A stretch of 64,000 nucleotides of DNA, taken from assembly GCA_013817245.1 (NCBI GenBank), contig JACDDA010000002.1:218252-282251 (forward strand). Reading direction: 5' to 3'. The position numbers were made by a program, and so were the translations under genes. Numbering within the stretch: position 1 is the stretch's first letter; each line of letters begins with the position of its first letter. This DNA comes from Gammaproteobacteria bacterium (lineage in GTDB: Bacteria > Pseudomonadota > Gammaproteobacteria > HTCC5015). Shown here in pieces: positions 61,556-64,000 of this stretch. The notes under the pieces are model-generated. The model saw only the letters and a program-made list of their open reading frames with translations, was not told where the DNA came from and made no database searches.

Positions 61556-62536
61556 CTATTGGGGCAGCAAACTAGATGCAAGTTCAAACGCAGCTAATAA
61601 ACTATCGTGCTTAGCTTTGCCGGTACCGGCTAATGCTAAAGCCGTGCCGTGATCAACCGAAGTGCGAATAATTGGCAAACCTAACGTCACGTTGACCGCT
61701 TCACCAAAGCCTAGTGCTTTTAATACGGGTAAACCTTGATCGTGATACATGCAAAGGAAAGCATCGGTGTTATTCAAATTTTCGCTAGTGAATAAAGTGT
61801 CCGCTGGCAAAGGATCGCTGATGTTCATGCCTTGTGCACGCAGTTCATTAATTACGGGTTGTAATATATCGCGTTCTTCTGTGCCTAAGTGACCTTGCTC
61901 GCCTGCGTGTGGATTAACCCCGGCGATTAAGATACGTGGCTCGGCAATATTAAAACGAGTTTGTAAATCTTTATGTAATATTTCTAGCGTTTTTTTCACC
62001 GTATCGTGCGTAATCGCTTGTGCGATTTTATTCAAAGGTAAATGCGTAGTCACTAAAGCAACTTTTAAACGCGGACAAGCTAACATCATGACGGGGTAAC
62101 CACCGACACACTCAGCTAAAAATTCTGTGTGGCCCGTGAAAGCAATGCCTGCGTCATTAATCACACCTTTGTGCACAGGCGCTGTCACCATAGCGGCATA
62201 ACGATTTTTTACGCAACCTTGCGCGGCTTCGCGTAAACAATCTAATACATACGGCGAGTTAGTCGCATCGAGTTTCCCTGCCGTCACAGTGGCACGTAAG
62301 GGCAGAGATTTTATCCAGATATGACCGGGCATATTCGCGCGCGGTTCATCAGCGCTAGCATCACCAACCTCATGGAATTCGATTGATAAATCTAATTGGC
62401 GCGCGCGTTTTTTAAATAAAGCAAAATTAGCGATGACTACCATCGGCCTTGGTAAGGCGTGTTGTGCTAATGCTAAAATAATATCAGGCCCTACGCCTGC
62501 GGGTTCACCGGCGGTTACAGCGATGCAATATGTCAT
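61556..62536 (-). CDS. pdxA: 4-hydroxythreonine-4-phosphate dehydrogenase
   Basis: PdxA oxidises 4-phosphohydroxy-threonine in pyridoxal phosphate synthesis. The 326-residue protein has VTAGEPAGVGPDIILALA, TAPVHKGVINDAGIAFTGHT, ILIAGVNPHAGEQGHLGTEE, MYHDQGLPVLKALGF, and TLGLPIIRTSVDHGTALALAG with metal His. It lies 43 bases after surA. Confidence 0.97.
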   Translation of the reverse strand: MTYCIAVTAGEPAGVGPDIILALAQHALPRPMVVIANFALFKKRARQLDLSIEFHEVGDASADEPRANMPGHIWIKSLPLRATVTAGKLDATNSPYVLDCLREAAQGCVKNRYAAMVTAPVHKGVINDAGIAFTGHTEFLAECVGGYPVMMLACPRLKVALVTTHLPLNKIAQAITHDTVKKTLEILHKDLQTRFNIAEPRILIAGVNPHAGEQGHLGTEERDILQPVINELRAQGMNISDPLPADTLFTSENLNNTDAFLCMYHDQGLPVLKALGFGEAVNVTLGLPIIRTSVDHGTALALAGTGKAKHDSLLAAFELASSLLPQ

Positions 62537-62579
62537 TGGGTTATAGCGTACCTTTTTATATTAATGTTTTTTGTTAGCA

Positions 62580-63908
62580 TTATTTTTTATCGGTTTTGTT
62601 ATCGATTTTCTTAGGGGCAGCATCTAAACGATAATCCACATACGCTTGTTCGCGAATTCGACGTATCCACAAATCTTCTTCTTCAGCGGCTTTGCGTTTA
62701 AATAATAATTCACGTACTTGCGTGCGTTTCAGATCTTCGGTTTTATCGTATTGACGACGTTCCAGAACTTCGACGATATGCCAACCGTATTGAGATTGAA
62801 AAGGTTCGCTGAGTTTTTTAAGGGGCAAACTATCCACTACAGAACGAAATGTAGGTACAAAAGTGGTGGATTCCGTCCAGCCTAAATCACCACCTTCGGT
62901 GGCGCTGCCGTGATCTTCGGAATATTGTTTGGCTAATGCGGCAAAATCGCCACCGTTTGATAATTGGCGACGAATATCATTTAATTGTTGGCGTGCCTGA
63001 TTGTCATCTATGACTGCATTGGTTTTAATTAAAATATGTCTAGCGTGTAGTTGCGGCACGATTTGACGTTTATCGCCGCCACGAACATCTTCGAGTTTGA
63101 TTAAATGAAAACCGCTGGGACTGCGTAAGGGATGACTAAAGTCACCGGCTTTCATATTAATAAGTTCACGCGAAAATAGTTTAGGTAATTCGGCGCCTTT
63201 GCGCCAGCCTAAGGTGCCGCCTTCCAACGCATTTTGACTATTAGAATAAGTGGCGGCTAATTGATCAAACGGTTTTCCTGCTACTAAGTCTTTGTATAAA
63301 ACATCTGCTTGTTGTTCGGCTTGTTTGATTTTTTCAGCGGCAGTGTTTTCAGGAACGGCGATCAAAATATGTGATAACAAGTATTCGGCATTATCGCTGG
63401 CTTGTTGGCTAGCTAAAAATTCGTCGATTTCTTGTTCGGAAATAGTAATGCGGCTTGCAACCATACGTTGTGTTAAACGCGAAATGGCAATTTCTTTGCG
63501 TAAGTCTGCACGAAAAATTTCATAACTAATACCATCGGCGGCCAGTTGTTTGCTGAATTCTTCTAAAGACACGCGATTTTGCCGAGCAATTTGATTCATC
63601 GTTTCATTGAGCGTGAGATCATCTACTTCAATGCCACGGCGATTAGCTTCTTGTAATTGCAGCGTTTCTACAATCATGCGTTCTAACACTTGGCTGCGCA
63701 AACTTTCTTCTGGTGGCAAAGTAGTGCCGCGACTTTTAAGTTGTTTTTTAACTTGCGCTAATTGCTGATCGAGTTCGGTGGCTAAAATTACATCATCTTC
63801 AACCACCACCAGAATTCGATCCAGCGGTTGTACATTCGCGGCGAATCCGTATGGTGTGCTTAATATTAAAAATAGGGCTGTGCAGAATATTTTTGGGATT
63901 TTTATCAC
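62580..63908 (-). CDS. surA: Periplasmic chaperone and peptidyl-prolyl isomerase SurA
   Basis: SurA escorts outer-membrane barrels to the BAM complex. The 442-residue protein has a signal peptide (IPKIFCTALFLILSTPYGFA and A), the N-terminal chaperone part (QPLDRILVVVEDDVILATEL), and two parvulin domains, starting at AEYLLSHILIAVPENTA and VPQLHARHILIKTN. It starts with GTG at 63908 and overlaps the lptD stop (GTGA). Confidence 0.96.
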   Translation of the reverse strand: MIKIPKIFCTALFLILSTPYGFAANVQPLDRILVVVEDDVILATELDQQLAQVKKQLKSRGTTLPPEESLRSQVLERMIVETLQLQEANRRGIEVDDLTLNETMNQIARQNRVSLEEFSKQLAADGISYEIFRADLRKEIAISRLTQRMVASRITISEQEIDEFLASQQASDNAEYLLSHILIAVPENTAAEKIKQAEQQADVLYKDLVAGKPFDQLAATYSNSQNALEGGTLGWRKGAELPKLFSRELINMKAGDFSHPLRSPSGFHLIKLEDVRGGDKRQIVPQLHARHILIKTNAVIDDNQARQQLNDIRRQLSNGGDFAALAKQYSEDHGSATEGGDLGWTESTTFVPTFRSVVDSLPLKKLSEPFQSQYGWHIVEVLERRQYDKTEDLKRTQVRELLFKRKAAEEEDLWIRRIREQAYVDYRLDAAPKKIDNKTDKK

Positions 63909-64000
63909 TTCAATGTTTCCTCAAAACCGATGACATTGCGTTCTAACAAGCCACCTAAATCATCGCCAAAACGCGTAAAGCCTTTTAGCACTAGTTGAAA
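63905..64000 (-). CDS. lptD: LPS-assembly protein LptD, C-terminal end (partial)
   Basis: The minus strand from the right edge reads 31 codons and a TGA: FQLVLKGFTRFGDDLGGLLE, then RNVIGFEETLK. This matches the last strand and tail of LptD, the outer-membrane translocon for lipopolysaccharide, and lptD is the standard gene before surA. The rest lies outside the window. Confidence 0.85.
   Translation of the reverse strand, partial: FQLVLKGFTRFGDDLGGLLERNVIGFEETLK

Noticed and set aside
1-64000. CRISPR array, tRNA or rRNA genes, prophage, plasmid origin
   Set aside because: No regularly spaced repeats, cloverleaf, rRNA signature or phage genes were seen by eye; a tRNAscan and CRISPR search would settle it.

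Overview
The window looks like chromosomal DNA of a gammaproteobacterium of moderate GC content. The grounds are conserved blocks typical of that class: lptD-surA-pdxA-rsmA-apaG-apaH, zapA-6S RNA-fau, ygfB-pepP-ubiH-ubiI, rpe-gph-trpGDC-crp, rplM-rpsI, fadI-fadJ and znuA/znuCB. Ubiquinone genes, a tandem glycine riboswitch before a split glycine decarboxylase (gcvPA and gcvPB), and a CRP with intact cAMP contacts fit an early-branching or Pseudomonas/Xanthomonas/Legionella-like lineage. I cannot name a genus.

Layout. 1-3.7 kb: a surface-type FG-GAP/ASPIC protein running off the left edge, a 1-Cys peroxiredoxin, a small cytochrome c, and an outer-membrane barrel gene broken by one in-frame stop. 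3.7-11.9 kb: rpe, gph, trpGDC, crp, an OsmC protein, a VOC protein, speD, coq7, rplM and rpsI. 12-16.7 kb: cardiolipin synthase, rpiA, ilvA and a lysine-rich histone-like repeat protein. 16.8-23.2 kb: EVE protein, fau, 6S RNA, zapA, a zapB-like gene, ygfB, pepP, ubiH and ubiI. 23.2-25.1 kb: a cluster of palindromic repeats, a 5'-nucleotidase and a glutaredoxin. 25.3-32.3 kb: glycine riboswitch, gcvT, gcvH, gcvPA, gcvPB, a diguanylate cyclase, a lipoprotein and a half-size GDT1 transporter.

32.3-35.4 kb is the accessory part. It holds a 5'-truncated RHS core with a cysteine-rich toxin-like tip, overlapped by a small membrane protein that is a candidate immunity factor. Next comes a REP-associated transposase unit with perfect 23-bp inverted ends, and then what may be the last 47 codons of a second toxin, directly followed by a secreted protein.

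35.4-43.2 kb: hemL, thiE, thiD, rubredoxin, a MATE transporter, a SirB1 protein, an O-methyltransferase and a porin. 43.3-47 kb is the most interesting metabolic locus. A PlcP-type metallophosphoesterase and an Agt-type glycosyltransferase diverge from an OlsF-like two-domain acyltransferase, and the region between them carries five TGTCA half-sites resembling Pho boxes. I read this as a phosphate-starvation lipid-remodelling island in which phospholipid is replaced by glycolipid and ornithine lipid. The PlsC half of the OlsF-like protein has lost its catalytic motifs, and an intact PlsC gene lies about 3 kb away. 47-64 kb: znuA/znuCB, plsC, a receiver-kinase hybrid, a diiron protein, photolyase, folA, fadI, fadJ, apaH, apaG, rsmA, pdxA, surA and the 3' end of lptD.
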